Shown here: piece by piece, positions 25,695 through 35,729 of the stretch
Numbering within the stretch: position 1 is the first letter of the stretch
Layout: every line of letters begins with the position of its first letter
Assembly: GCA_018267965.1 (NCBI GenBank)
Contig: JAFDXK010000003.1
Coordinates: forward strand, 186,001 to 250,000
Direction: 5' to 3'
Length of the DNA stretch: 64,000 bases
Origin: Bacteroidota bacterium
GTDB taxonomy: Bacteria > Bacteroidota > Bacteroidia > Chitinophagales > Chitinophagaceae
Notes under the pieces: model-generated
The model's input: the letters and a program-made list of their open reading frames with translations, nothing else
What the model was told of the DNA's origin: nothing
The model's database searches: none
Program-made: the position numbers and the translations under genes

Positions 25695-27059
25695 TTAATG
25701 GTTGATTACAAACCTGTTTGTAGAGCGTTGACCGTTTGCATCTACAGTGTAGAAGTATACACCGTTAGCAAGGTTTTCTACCTGGAATGTAGCAGTACCG
25801 TTAGATACGTTACCCATATCTTGAGTCATAACTACCTGACCAATAGCGTTTGTGATGTTAACCTTTGTTTCAGTTGCTTCTTTCAAAGAGAATTTGATAT
25901 TCAAAGCAGTCTGAGTTGGGTTAGGGAATGCATTAACTTCTGAAATGTTCTCAGCCAATTTGCTTACATCAAGGATGAAGCAAGTAGGACAATTTACATA
26001 ACCACCGATTGCAACGAATTCTTTATCATATGTAGATGAGTTGTAGATTTCGATGAACAATGAAGGTGAATATTGACTTGAGTCAGTAGAGAACATCAAA
26101 CCACTCATACTCCTGTCACCGTACACATCGCGGTAGTAAGGCATATAGCTACCTGAAGCTACTTGTGAGAACAATGGCATGAAACGGTGGAAGTTTGTTA
26201 CAGAGTCTACGTTTTTAGTCCAAGTATCACCTGATTTGAATGTAGCTGTAACTGAGAACCTTTGACCGAAAGGAATTGACAGTGAAGAAGGAAGAGCAAA
26301 TGTCCAGTTTCTAACTGTAACGCTACCAGTAGAAGTTACTGTATCGCGATCAGCATCAGTCAGAGGTACTTTCCAGTATGCACGAGTACCACCTGTTGGA
26401 GGGAATGCAGCACGGTTAACACTATCTACGTTTACCGGAGCGAAAGCCCAAACTGTATCTTTAGAAGTATAGTTAGATATTTTAGAACCGTAAGTTGCAT
26501 TAGTCTTAGGTATATAATAAGTAATGTTATCCATTGGAATAACAGAAAGAACCAATGTATCTACAACTGAGGTTGGTCTTGCTTTCATTTTGATATAAGC
26601 ACCGGTTACCATTACAGAGTCAATGGTATAGTTATTCCATGCCGGGTTGATAACGATGTTACCGGCAAATACCGCATCATTATATGTTTTGTTAGCAAAT
26701 GGATCGATTGTTTGGTAAACAGAGCTGAAGTTAACTGTACCTAAGCCTGTGTTGAAACGTTGCCTAACTGTAGAGTCAAACCAAATAGGAATCAGGAAGT
26801 CGTTTGCATCCAGAATTTGGTTACCTGGGATGTAGTTGTTAACCAGGTCATACTGGCTATACCACCTTTTACCGCCGGCAGTAGTTTTGTTAGCTGTACC
26901 CATTTTATAAAGAGGAGCATCTTTATATATCAGGTTACGTTCTACAACGGCTTCTTTAGCTACATTATTCGCTTTTGGAGCAAAAGGAATGTTTTGAGAT
27001 TGGGCCGTTGAGCTTAAAGCTGCACAGCCGGACATAATAAGTAAAAATAATTTTTTCAT
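25695..27059 (-). CDS. Secreted protein with a type IX (T9SS type A) sorting domain
   Basis: 454 residues from the ATG at 27059, which directly precedes a good signal peptide (MKKLFLLIMSG...STAQ). An upstream in-frame start at 27128 would bury the signal. The C-terminal about 75 residues are a T9SS type A sorting domain: AFPNPTQTALNIKFSL, VNITNAIGQVV, LANGVYFYTV and a terminal FVINH. The large N-terminal part is beta-rich, Thr/Ser/Asn-rich, and unrecognised. It should be exported by Sec, then passed through the T9SS to the cell surface and cleaved. Its low-codon-bias, polar composition is usual for surface proteins. Confidence 0.88.
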   Translation of the reverse strand: MKKLFLLIMSGCAALSSTAQSQNIPFAPKANNVAKEAVVERNLIYKDAPLYKMGTANKTTAGGKRWYSQYDLVNNYIPGNQILDANDFLIPIWFDSTVRQRFNTGLGTVNFSSVYQTIDPFANKTYNDAVFAGNIVINPAWNNYTIDSVMVTGAYIKMKARPTSVVDTLVLSVIPMDNITYYIPKTNATYGSKISNYTSKDTVWAFAPVNVDSVNRAAFPPTGGTRAYWKVPLTDADRDTVTSTGSVTVRNWTFALPSSLSIPFGQRFSVTATFKSGDTWTKNVDSVTNFHRFMPLFSQVASGSYMPYYRDVYGDRSMSGLMFSTDSSQYSPSLFIEIYNSSTYDKEFVAIGGYVNCPTCFILDVSKLAENISEVNAFPNPTQTALNIKFSLKEATETKVNITNAIGQVVMTQDMGNVSNGTATFQVENLANGVYFYTVDANGQRSTNRFVINH

Positions 27060-27212
27060 CGCAATGATTTTTAAACGTGTGGTAAAAATAATTAAATCTT
27101 TATTAAAACCAGTCAAAAAATTTGCCAAAAGTGGTGAATCCTTAATTTTTCTGCTATTTTATACATTAGCATGACATAAATCACATCATTTCTTTTGCTC
27201 GGGACGGACTGT

Positions 27213-27220
27213 TACTTTTG
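27213..27220 (+). promoter_or_regulatory. -7 element (TAnnTTTG) of the proline dehydrogenase gene
   Basis: TACTTTTG, 18 nt before the ATG at 27239. A TTTTG at 27193-27197 is placed roughly as a -33 element, but the 15-nt spacing is short. Confidence 0.55.
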
Positions 27221-27238
27221 CAGTTCAGAATAATATAT

Positions 27239-28408
27239 ATGCTTCCTGAATTTGACAATACAGAGATTGCCTTCAAGTACCGTTCTACCCCCAGCCTGAA
27301 ACAGGCTAATTTTCTTTTTTCATCAATGGGTTATGCCACATTGACCAAAATTGGCATCTCACTGACCAAATTTGCCATATCATGGCATATTCCGGTTAAA
27401 GGAATAATTAAAAAGACCATTTTCAACCAGTTTTGTGGTGGTGAGACGATGGAGGAAGCAGCTAAGACTGCTGATATGTTAGCCAAATACAATGTGGGTG
27501 TGATAATGGATTATGGTGTTGAGGGAAAGGAAGGAGAAGATACTTTTGATAAAGCCGTCCCTGAATTTGAAAAAGCCATAAGGTATTCGGCGTCAAAAAA
27601 GAACATACCATTTATCAGTATTAAAGTTACGGGCTTCGCACGCTTTGCATTACTTGAAAAAATTCACGCCAATCAAACACTCAACGATGCCGAGCAACAA
27701 GAATGGCAACGTGTACAAAAACGTATAGAAGCTATTGGCAAATGCGCATACGAGAATAACATTATGCTGCTGATAGATGCTGAAGAAACATGGATACAGG
27801 AGCCTGTAAACATACTGGCAGATGCATTAATGGAACAGTACAATAAAAAGAAAGCTATTGTCTTCAATACTTTCCAAATGTATTGCCATGGCACACTGCC
27901 GTATCTTAAACAAGCATTCGAAATTGCTTCTGCTAAGGGTTATATACTAGGTGCGAAACTGGTGCGCGGTGCATATATGGAAAAGGAGCGCAAGCGTGCA
28001 GCAGAAATGGGCTATGAATCACCAATACAACCAGACAAAGCTTCAACCGATAGAGATTATGATGCAGGCGTACTATTTTGTCTTCAACATTTGGATAAAG
28101 TCTCCTTGTTTATAGGCACTCACAATGAAAAAAGCTGTTTAGACGCTGCGAGGTATATGGATGCCAATAACATTGCACACAATACTGATAAAGTTCATTT
28201 CTCTCAGCTATTCGGCATGAGTGACAATATATCTTTCAACATGGCCAATGCAGGCTATAATGTTGCGAAGTATTTACCTTACGGCCCTGTTGAAGATGTA
28301 ATACCTTATTTGATGCGCCGCGCACAGGAAAACACTTCTGTTGCCGGACAAACGGGGCGTGAATTATCTCTAATAAGAAAAGAACTGCAACGCAGAAAGA
28401 AATCATAA
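27239..28408 (+). CDS. Proline dehydrogenase
   Basis: 389 residues from ATG 27239 (an in-frame TTG lies seven codons earlier). The single-domain ProDH barrel is recognised by LAKYNVGVIMDYGVEGK, ISIKVTGFARFALLEK, MLLIDAEETWIQ, VFNTFQMY, GAKLVRGAYMEKERKRA and GTHNEKSC, with the final PYGPVEDVIPYLMRRAQENTS. It oxidises proline to pyrroline-5-carboxylate with FAD. The partner P5C dehydrogenase is not adjacent. A terminator follows. Confidence 0.94.
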   Translation: MLPEFDNTEIAFKYRSTPSLKQANFLFSSMGYATLTKIGISLTKFAISWHIPVKGIIKKTIFNQFCGGETMEEAAKTADMLAKYNVGVIMDYGVEGKEGEDTFDKAVPEFEKAIRYSASKKNIPFISIKVTGFARFALLEKIHANQTLNDAEQQEWQRVQKRIEAIGKCAYENNIMLLIDAEETWIQEPVNILADALMEQYNKKKAIVFNTFQMYCHGTLPYLKQAFEIASAKGYILGAKLVRGAYMEKERKRAAEMGYESPIQPDKASTDRDYDAGVLFCLQHLDKVSLFIGTHNEKSCLDAARYMDANNIAHNTDKVHFSQLFGMSDNISFNMANAGYNVAKYLPYGPVEDVIPYLMRRAQENTSVAGQTGRELSLIRKELQRRKKS

Positions 28409-28443
28409 ATTAAGAAGGCTACCGTTGGGTAGCCTTCTTAATT
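28408..28443. terminator. Bidirectional intrinsic terminator
   Basis: A 16-bp perfect stem from 28408-28423 and 28428-28443 around GTTG, between two convergent genes. It is the strongest hairpin in the window. It overlaps the stop region of the proline dehydrogenase gene by its first base. Confidence 0.93.
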
Positions 28444-28726
28444 ATTTATCTATAATGTAGACATCTTCATTATCTCGTTTCAGATGATATTGTTCTCTGG
28501 CAAATTGTTCTAATCTCTGCGGGTTACTTGACAAATCTTCCTTGTCTTTTTCCATCGTTGCGATCTCTTTATTCAGATACGCAATATTGTCTTTCGTGTC
28601 CTGCAACTCTTTTTTTCGTTGCTGCATCGACATTACATCATTTTGGTCGAAAAAGAACATCCAAACACCGAAGCCTATAATGGCGAGCAGGTATTTGTTT
28701 GTGATAAAACCAAATATCTTTTTCAT
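28442..28726 (-). CDS. FtsB/DivIC-like septum formation initiator
   Basis: 94 residues: a short cytoplasmic start, one membrane helix (YLLAIIGFGVWMFFF), a heptad-patterned coiled coil rich in Lys, Glu and Gln, then the conserved end LEQFAREQYHLKRDNEDVYII. This is the FtsB/DivIC family, which links divisome proteins in the periplasm. It lies 53 nt downstream of eno on the same strand, the arrangement known for ftsB in many bacteria. Confidence 0.9.
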   Translation of the reverse strand: MKKIFGFITNKYLLAIIGFGVWMFFFDQNDVMSMQQRKKELQDTKDNIAYLNKEIATMEKDKEDLSSNPQRLEQFAREQYHLKRDNEDVYIIDK

Positions 28727-28779
28727 CCTCTTGTATTTGCAATATCTAAATTAGAGCAATTAACTGATTCAGCCAATAT

Positions 28780-30075
<1,296 letters not shown>

Positions 30076-30094
30076 TTAATTTTCAATTTGCGTG

Positions 30095-30102
30095 CAAAGA
30101 TA
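30095..30102 (-). promoter_or_regulatory. -7 element (TAnnTTTG) of eno
   Basis: TATCTTTG on the minus strand, 25 nt before the eno ATG at 30069. Confidence 0.55.
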
Positions 30103-30149
30103 ATCTCTAATGGATATTTTTTGTGTTAAAATGAGAAATGGGGTAATTT

Positions 30150-30518
30150 ATGCGTCCAATGGAACAGAAAGTAGCAGTCGTAAACGATAATGATATAGAC
30201 AGAATCATTAAAAGAGATTTCCCAAAATTCATACCATCTGAAATAATCAACATTCTTAGCTTATACATTTCTGAAAGCAACAAAGGGAAAAACAGAGTTT
30301 ATGCCTCTATCATAAAATTGTCAAATGGTGATATTGAACTATTGAAAAAATATGTTGACGTAGCAAAAAACGATGATAGAGATGTTCTTGCACAAGCAGA
30401 ATATCCTCAATATTCAGAATATTTATGGGCTTTTTTTGACTCGCCAAAAGGACAAAAAAAGGAAGACATTTTATCCGCTGATTGGACACAATATCAAGAT
30501 TGGTTTAATAAAGCTTAA
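30150..30518 (+). CDS. Small protein of unknown function
   Basis: 122 residues, no signal or membrane helix. The sequence is mostly helical with an acidic C-terminus containing many Trp/Tyr (YSEYLWAFFDSP, DWTQYQDWFNKA). I do not recognise a family. It may start at the ATG at 30150 or three codons later at 30159. It stands alone between eno and mnmA and ends in a TTAATTAA that serves as the stop for both it and the convergent mnmA. The composition and single-gene setting resemble small acquired genes or immunity-type proteins, but nothing firm supports a role. Confidence 0.6.
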   Translation: MRPMEQKVAVVNDNDIDRIIKRDFPKFIPSEIINILSLYISESNKGKNRVYASIIKLSNGDIELLKKYVDVAKNDDRDVLAQAEYPQYSEYLWAFFDSPKGQKKEDILSADWTQYQDWFNKA

Positions 30519-31612
30519 TTAAACCCTCTCCTGATAATACCACCCGCTATCACATCATCGCCTTCATAGAATACAGCTGATTGTCCAGGGGCTATGCTGT
30601 TTACAGCATGGTTAAATGATACACAGATATTATCACCGTCATTATGCAAAAGGCTGGTCATGCCTGCATCGCGGTAGCGTATTTTGGTTATGGCTTCCAT
30701 ACCGTCGGGTATGGTGTCGTACTTAATCATGTTCAGCCCGCTCACCAGCATTTCTGTTTGTTGTAGTTCGTCTGCATCACCCAATACTACGGTATTGGTT
30801 TCAGGTATGATTTGTGTTACGAACACCGGCCTGCCCAAAGCTATGTCCAGTCCTTTGCGTTGCCCAATGGTATAAAAAGGGTAGCCTTTATGCTTACCTA
30901 CCACTTTACCATTTGTCAATACAAAATCTCCGCCATCTACACGTTCTTCCAAACCGCTTACATTGCGTTTCAGGAAACCACGGTAATCATTATCCGGCAC
31001 AAAACATATTTCATAACTCTCTGCTTTTTTAGAGAGGGCTTCGTAACCTAAATCGTAAGCTATCTGACGTACTTCAGTTTTCAGGTATCCACCCAAAGGA
31101 TATAAGCTGCGGCTCAGGCAATCCTGTCCCAATCCCCATAGCACATAGCTCTGGTCTTTGGTTAGGTCTTTAGCTTTTGAGAGTACAAAACGGCTATTCT
31201 CCTCGCGCACTTTTACATAATGCCCCGTTGCTATATAATCGCAACCCAAAGCATTGGCACGTTTCAGTAAAGCTGCCCATTTGATGTGTGTATTGCAGAG
31301 CACGCAAGGATTAGGTGTGCGGCCTGCAAGGTATTCGTCAACAAAATTATTGATGACAAAATCGCCGAACTCTTCGCGTATATCTAATACATAATGCGGG
31401 AACCCATGGTCCACCGCTGCCTGGCGTGCATCGTTGAAAGAATCGAGGTTGCAACAACCCGTTTCTTTTTTGCCACCGCCCGAATGGGCATAATCCCATG
31501 TTTTCATGGTAATCCCCACCACCTCATAACCCTGGTTATGAAGCATCAATGCGGTAACGGTACTGTCAATACCGCCACTCATAGCCACTAAAACCTTACC
31601 GTTCCTGCTCAT
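30515..31612 (-). CDS. mnmA: tRNA-specific 2-thiouridylase MnmA
   Basis: 365 residues from the ATG at 31612; an in-frame start at 31645 lies upstream of the promoter element and was rejected. It has the PP-loop VLVAMSGGIDST (8-19), the catalytic cysteines in NPCVLCN and SYEICFVPD, the ATGHYVKV segment, FYTIGQRKGLDIALGRP, and the MnmA C-terminal barrel. It places sulfur on U34 of tRNA Lys, Glu and Gln. It has its own -7 element 9 nt upstream and shares its final bases with a convergent small gene. Confidence 0.96.
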   Translation of the reverse strand: MSRNGKVLVAMSGGIDSTVTALMLHNQGYEVVGITMKTWDYAHSGGGKKETGCCNLDSFNDARQAAVDHGFPHYVLDIREEFGDFVINNFVDEYLAGRTPNPCVLCNTHIKWAALLKRANALGCDYIATGHYVKVREENSRFVLSKAKDLTKDQSYVLWGLGQDCLSRSLYPLGGYLKTEVRQIAYDLGYEALSKKAESYEICFVPDNDYRGFLKRNVSGLEERVDGGDFVLTNGKVVGKHKGYPFYTIGQRKGLDIALGRPVFVTQIIPETNTVVLGDADELQQTEMLVSGLNMIKYDTIPDGMEAITKIRYRDAGMTSLLHNDGDNICVSFNHAVNSIAPGQSAVFYEGDDVIAGGIIRRGFN

Positions 31613-31621
31613 AGAAGAGCG

Positions 31622-31629
31622 CAAAGGTA
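31622..31629 (-). promoter_or_regulatory. -7 element (TAnnTTTG) of mnmA
   Basis: TACCTTTG on the minus strand with only 9 nt between it and the ATG at 31612, implying a near-leaderless transcript. It decides against the longer upstream start. Confidence 0.6.
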
Positions 31630-31716
31630 CGAATAAGGGTAGCAATACCCGCTTTATACCGATAGATATTGCGTAAATGCTTATTATTTAAGTTGATAGC
31701 TCTAATTTTATGCCAG

Positions 31717-32739
31717 ATGCAAGAAACCATTAGCTTCCCTACCGGAACGGTGCAGTACCTGTTCAACAGTAAAATAGATGATTTGAAAAGGTTTGCACCT
31801 GCTGTACAATGCGTCATTATTACCGATAGCACAATGGCAGGTTTATATCCCGAACTGATATCTGCATACCCTTCTATCGTAATACCGGCAGGTGAAGACC
31901 ATAAAAAACTGAAAACACTCAATATTGTTACTGAGCAATTATTGGAGTTGCAAGCACATCGCAGCACACTGTTAGTAGGTGTTGGTGGTGGTATGGTTAC
32001 CGACATGACAGGTTTTGCAGCGTCTGTATATATGCGTGGTTGCAGGTTTGGGTTTGTACCTACCTCATTATTGGCAATGGTAGACGCTGCTATTGGCGGT
32101 AAGAACGGGTTGAATTTCGGCTTGCAGAAAAACCTGTTGGGCACCATTCGTCAACCCGAGTTTATTCTTTATGACATCTCATTTTTAGAGACGTTACCTT
32201 TCATGGAATGGAGCAATGGCTTTGCTGAGATTATTAAATACGGTTGCATCTTCGACAATGAATTGTTTGAAATATTAGAACAAGGTTCTTTAGAAGCATA
32301 TAAAAACGGAGCGACTGATATTCATCCCATCATACAAAAATGTGTAAACTGGAAAAATAAAACTGTATTGGAAGATGAGCAGGAAAAAGGCATACGCAAG
32401 TTGTTGAACTTCGGGCACACTGTAGGTCATGCTATTGAAACGCTGTATGGTTTACCACACGGACAAGCTATTTCGTTGGGTATGTTAGTAGCTTGCAGGG
32501 TATCTGAACAAATAACAGGTTTAAAAACGGAAGTTTATGACAGGCTTAGTACACTATTGCAACAATATCGCCTGCCGGCTTCTTTATCTTTGCATACTGA
32601 TAAGCTGATGGATATTTTGGTGATGGACAAAAAGCGCAATGATAATGAGATTGATTTTATTGTTTTAGAATCTATTGGCAAATCTGGCGTAAAGAGAATT
32701 CCTTTTGATATCATCAGGCAAGCAATAGATAATTTCTGA
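31717..32739 (+). CDS. aroB: 3-dehydroquinate synthase
   Basis: 340 residues from the ATG at 31717; a TTG 16 codons upstream adds a hydrophobic, unlikely extension. NAD-binding LVGVGGGMVTDMTGFAASVYMRG, VPTSLLAMVDAAIGGKNGLNFG, GFAEIIKYGCI and the zinc-ligand segment NFGHTVGHAIE identify it. It makes 3-dehydroquinate from DAHP, the second shikimate step. It opens the compact aroB-aroA-aroC set; aroA begins 1 nt after its stop. Confidence 0.96.
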   Translation: MQETISFPTGTVQYLFNSKIDDLKRFAPAVQCVIITDSTMAGLYPELISAYPSIVIPAGEDHKKLKTLNIVTEQLLELQAHRSTLLVGVGGGMVTDMTGFAASVYMRGCRFGFVPTSLLAMVDAAIGGKNGLNFGLQKNLLGTIRQPEFILYDISFLETLPFMEWSNGFAEIIKYGCIFDNELFEILEQGSLEAYKNGATDIHPIIQKCVNWKNKTVLEDEQEKGIRKLLNFGHTVGHAIETLYGLPHGQAISLGMLVACRVSEQITGLKTEVYDRLSTLLQQYRLPASLSLHTDKLMDILVMDKKRNDNEIDFIVLESIGKSGVKRIPFDIIRQAIDNF

Positions 32740-32740
32740 T

Positions 32741-34018
32741 ATGCAGGCAATCATTAGCCCGGGTAATATACATGGCTCAATAACACCCCCGCCATCAAAG
32801 AGCATGATGCAACGGGTGTGCGCTGCCGCTTTATTGCATAACGGGAAAACTACTATCAACAACCCCGGCATTTCTGATGATGACAAAGCAGCACTGCATA
32901 TTATAGAACAACTTGGTGCATCTATCACCTATCTTATCAATGGCCCGCTTACAGTAAATAGCAATGGAGTTAACCCTAATTCCAATATAATAGATTGCAG
33001 CGAAAGCGGCTTATCGGCAAGGCTTTTTACGCCTATTGCTTCGCTATCTGAAAAGCCTGTAACCATTAACGGGAGTGGTAGTTTATTAACACGCCCCATG
33101 CATATTTTCGAACAGACACTACCTCAGTTAAGTGTTGCTTTAAAAACAAATGGGGGCTGTTTACCTCTGCATGTCAAAGGGCCGCTAAGGCCTGCTGATA
33201 TGAGCTTGGATGGTTCTGTAAGTTCACAGTTTTTAAGTGGATTGTTATTTGCATTTGCATTCAGTGCTCAAAAACCTGTGACTATAAAAGTTGACAATCT
33301 GGTAAGCAAACCTTACATAGACCTTAGCTTACATGTGCTTCGAAAATTCGGCATTAACCTGATGCATGAAAACTATAAGAAGTTTTTTGTTGAGGCATAT
33401 AATAATAGTTCTGCCGACAGAATAGTATATATAGAAGCCGATTGGAGCAGTGCTGCAGTTTGGTTGGTTGCCGCAACTATAGCAGGCGACGTTACTATTA
33501 ACGGCTTACATTTAGACTCTACACAAGCAGATAGGGCTGTAGTTAAAGTATTGAAGCTCGCAGGGGTTTCAATCAAAGAACAAGAACACAGTATACATGT
33601 GGCTAAAACTGAAAAATTAACAGCATTTAATTTTGATGCTACACACTGTCCCGATCTTGTGCCCATACTCTGCATACTTGCAGCATGTTGCACAGGAACA
33701 AGCAATATAAAAGGCATCCACAGGCTGATTCATAAAGAAAGTAATCGTGCTGATAGCATATCGGCTATGCTGTATCATTTAGGTATCAGTTTTCACATAG
33801 AAGGCGATACATTATCTGTGCAAGGCGCAGATTATTTTGAACCTGCAGAGATTGATGCTTATAATGACCATCGTATTGTAATGGCAGCCTCAATAGCAGC
33901 TTTACGGGCAGAAGGCGCAGTTGTTATTAAAAATGCTGAGGCGGTATCTAAATCTTATCCTGATTTTTTCTCAGATTTGTCTTCTCTTGGCGCAAAATGT
34001 ATTTTAAAGGATGAATAG
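32741..34018 (+). CDS. aroA: 3-phosphoshikimate 1-carboxyvinyltransferase (EPSP synthase)
   Basis: 425 residues. Landmarks: PPSKSMMQRVCAAALL near the N-terminus (usual P-x-S-K-S-x-x-x-R), CSESGLSARLFTPIA, GSVSSQFLSGLLFA, IEADWSSAAVWLVAA, and DAYNDHRIVMAASIAA near the C-terminus. It transfers enolpyruvate to shikimate-3-phosphate. The GSGSLLTRPM segment is slightly diverged from GDxSLxxRPM. It overlaps aroC by 8 nt. Confidence 0.95.
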   Translation: MQAIISPGNIHGSITPPPSKSMMQRVCAAALLHNGKTTINNPGISDDDKAALHIIEQLGASITYLINGPLTVNSNGVNPNSNIIDCSESGLSARLFTPIASLSEKPVTINGSGSLLTRPMHIFEQTLPQLSVALKTNGGCLPLHVKGPLRPADMSLDGSVSSQFLSGLLFAFAFSAQKPVTIKVDNLVSKPYIDLSLHVLRKFGINLMHENYKKFFVEAYNNSSADRIVYIEADWSSAAVWLVAATIAGDVTINGLHLDSTQADRAVVKVLKLAGVSIKEQEHSIHVAKTEKLTAFNFDATHCPDLVPILCILAACCTGTSNIKGIHRLIHKESNRADSISAMLYHLGISFHIEGDTLSVQGADYFEPAEIDAYNDHRIVMAASIAALRAEGAVVIKNAEAVSKSYPDFFSDLSSLGAKCILKDE

Positions 34019-34985
34019 TTTCGGTCGATTATTTCGTATCAGCATATTTGGTGAATCACATGGTCAGACGGTAGGCATCATTATCGACGGATGTCCTGCA
34101 GGTATTGAGATTAAACCAGATGATTTTACTGCGGATATTGAACGGCGAAAATCTGGTGCTGCGGGCACCACACCGCGCAAAGAAGAAGATATTCCTGAAA
34201 TCATTAGCGGCGTGTTTAATGACAAGTCAACAGGTGCACCAATAACTATATTATTCAGAAATAATAATACTCGTTCTGCCGATTATGATGCCATAAGGGT
34301 AACTCCACGCCCGGGCCATGCCGATTTTGTATTGCATAAAAAATTCGATGGCTTCAATGATTATCGTGGTGGAGGGCATTCGTCAGGCAGGCTTACGCTT
34401 TGTCTTGTAGCTGCGGGAGTTATCGCTAAAAAAGTATTGAACGGGATTGATATCAATGCTTCATTAATTGAGGCCGGAGGGGATACAAATATTGATGCTG
34501 CTATAGCAACAGCTGTAGAAAAGCAAGATAGTATTGGAGGTATAGTAGAATGCAGCATAAAGGGATTACCTGTTGGTTTAGGTGAGCCGTTTTTTGATTC
34601 GGTTGAATCTGCAATTGCTCATATAGCTTTCTCTATTCCTGCTATAAAAGGAATAGAATTTGGTAGTGGTTTTGCAGCCACTAAAATGACCGGCAGCGAA
34701 AACAATGATGCCATACTGGATGAAAAAGGCACAACAAAAACCAATCATGCTGGGGGTATAAACGGAGGCATTACAAATGGTAACCCGTTGGTATTTCGCC
34801 TTGCTGTAAAGCCCGCCAGCAGCACACCCCAGGAACAACAAACATATAATACCCAAACCCAAAAAGTAGAAGCATTCACGGTGAAAGGCCGCCACGATTT
34901 ATGTATTGCACTTCGTGTTCCGGTAGTTGCAGAAGCCGCAGCAGCCACAGCCTTAGCCGATTTATACCTGATTCATTCCAAATAA
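34011..34985 (+). CDS. aroC: Chorismate synthase
   Basis: 324 residues, at the short end for the family. FRISIFGESHGQTVGIIIDG, the FMN/substrate loop RRKSGAAGTTPRKEED, RPGHADFVLHKKFDGFNDYRG (only part cited), GGGHSSGRLTL, and GSENNDAILDEKG with NHAGGINGGITNG identify it. It converts EPSP to chorismate. Its ATG lies inside the end of aroA, so translation is coupled. Confidence 0.95.
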   Translation: MNSFGRLFRISIFGESHGQTVGIIIDGCPAGIEIKPDDFTADIERRKSGAAGTTPRKEEDIPEIISGVFNDKSTGAPITILFRNNNTRSADYDAIRVTPRPGHADFVLHKKFDGFNDYRGGGHSSGRLTLCLVAAGVIAKKVLNGIDINASLIEAGGDTNIDAAIATAVEKQDSIGGIVECSIKGLPVGLGEPFFDSVESAIAHIAFSIPAIKGIEFGSGFAATKMTGSENNDAILDEKGTTKTNHAGGINGGITNGNPLVFRLAVKPASSTPQEQQTYNTQTQKVEAFTVKGRHDLCIALRVPVVAEAAAATALADLYLIHSK

Positions 34986-35010
34986 AAAAGCCTCTGAAAA
35001 TTCAGAGGCT
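34982..35010 (-). terminator. Terminator of the EGF-like lipoprotein gene
   Basis: Stem AGCCTCTGAA/TTCAGAGGCT (34989-34998, 35001-35010). The A run at 34982-34989 becomes the T tract only on the minus strand, so it serves the minus-strand gene ending at 35031. Confidence 0.8.
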
Positions 35011-35030
35011 CATATCATTGCGAAATATTA

Positions 35031-35573
35031 TTATCGAGACCAAACAGAAGGTTTGCTACCCGGATTTACACCAAAATCATTAGTCTTACCATTATCTGTA
35101 TCCATGATAGTATACTTAACTGTCAGTGTACCGTGTTTAGCATAATGATCAGTGTACGTTAATGAACCTGTACCTTGTATCACATAATGCTCAACTGTTT
35201 GCTGAGGTATAGTGATATTGTCACCATTAATGTTCATTGTAACAGGAGTATTCAGGTTGTTGTAAAAACCATTAATAGTCATCCTGGTCATGTCATTGGT
35301 ATAGTCAATGCTGATTACATATTGAGTAGCATCTGTATATGTGCCTTTCTCAAATACATTCCAAACACCTTTATACTTATCCCTTGTAATCACCTCACAC
35401 TGTGTTCCTTCATATCCGGGCTTGCATATACAATCGCCATCCTTACACACACCATCATGAGCACATACAATAGCCTTACATTTATCATTATTACAAGAGG
35501 TATAGGTTACTGCTGAAAATGCAGCTATTACTGACATTGCAGACAATAAAATAGTCTTAAAACGGGCTTTCAT
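35031..35573 (-). CDS. Secreted protein with an EGF-like Cys-rich module
   Basis: 180 residues from the ATG at 35573. The signal is MKARFKTILLSAMSVIAAF... with a lipobox-like TYTSC, so it may be a lipoprotein. Directly after it comes a six-cysteine EGF-like module: C-x4-C-x5-C-x3-C-x-C-x8-C, with GVCKDGDCICKPGYEGTQC. The rest is a beta-rich domain of unknown function. EGF-like modules are uncommon in bacteria but recur in Bacteroidota surface proteins. Single gene with its own terminator. Confidence 0.75.
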   Translation of the reverse strand: MKARFKTILLSAMSVIAAFSAVTYTSCNNDKCKAIVCAHDGVCKDGDCICKPGYEGTQCEVITRDKYKGVWNVFEKGTYTDATQYVISIDYTNDMTRMTINGFYNNLNTPVTMNINGDNITIPQQTVEHYVIQGTGSLTYTDHYAKHGTLTVKYTIMDTDNGKTNDFGVNPGSKPSVWSR

Positions 35574-35729
35574 TAGCACATACAATTTTAACGAAGCTTA
35601 AAGATAAACGAAACAATTTTAAAATGCAACAAGTCCTTAAATTTACCTTGTAATCAGCCCTAAAGCCTTTACTGACAAGCTTTTGGAACAAATATTTTTT
35701 ATTTTAAAAAGTTTAACCGAAAATTACAA

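Noticed and set aside
31596-32147. A 183-residue minus-strand frame opposite aroB
   Set aside because: It overlaps the well-supported aroB and has no recognisable feature or start context.
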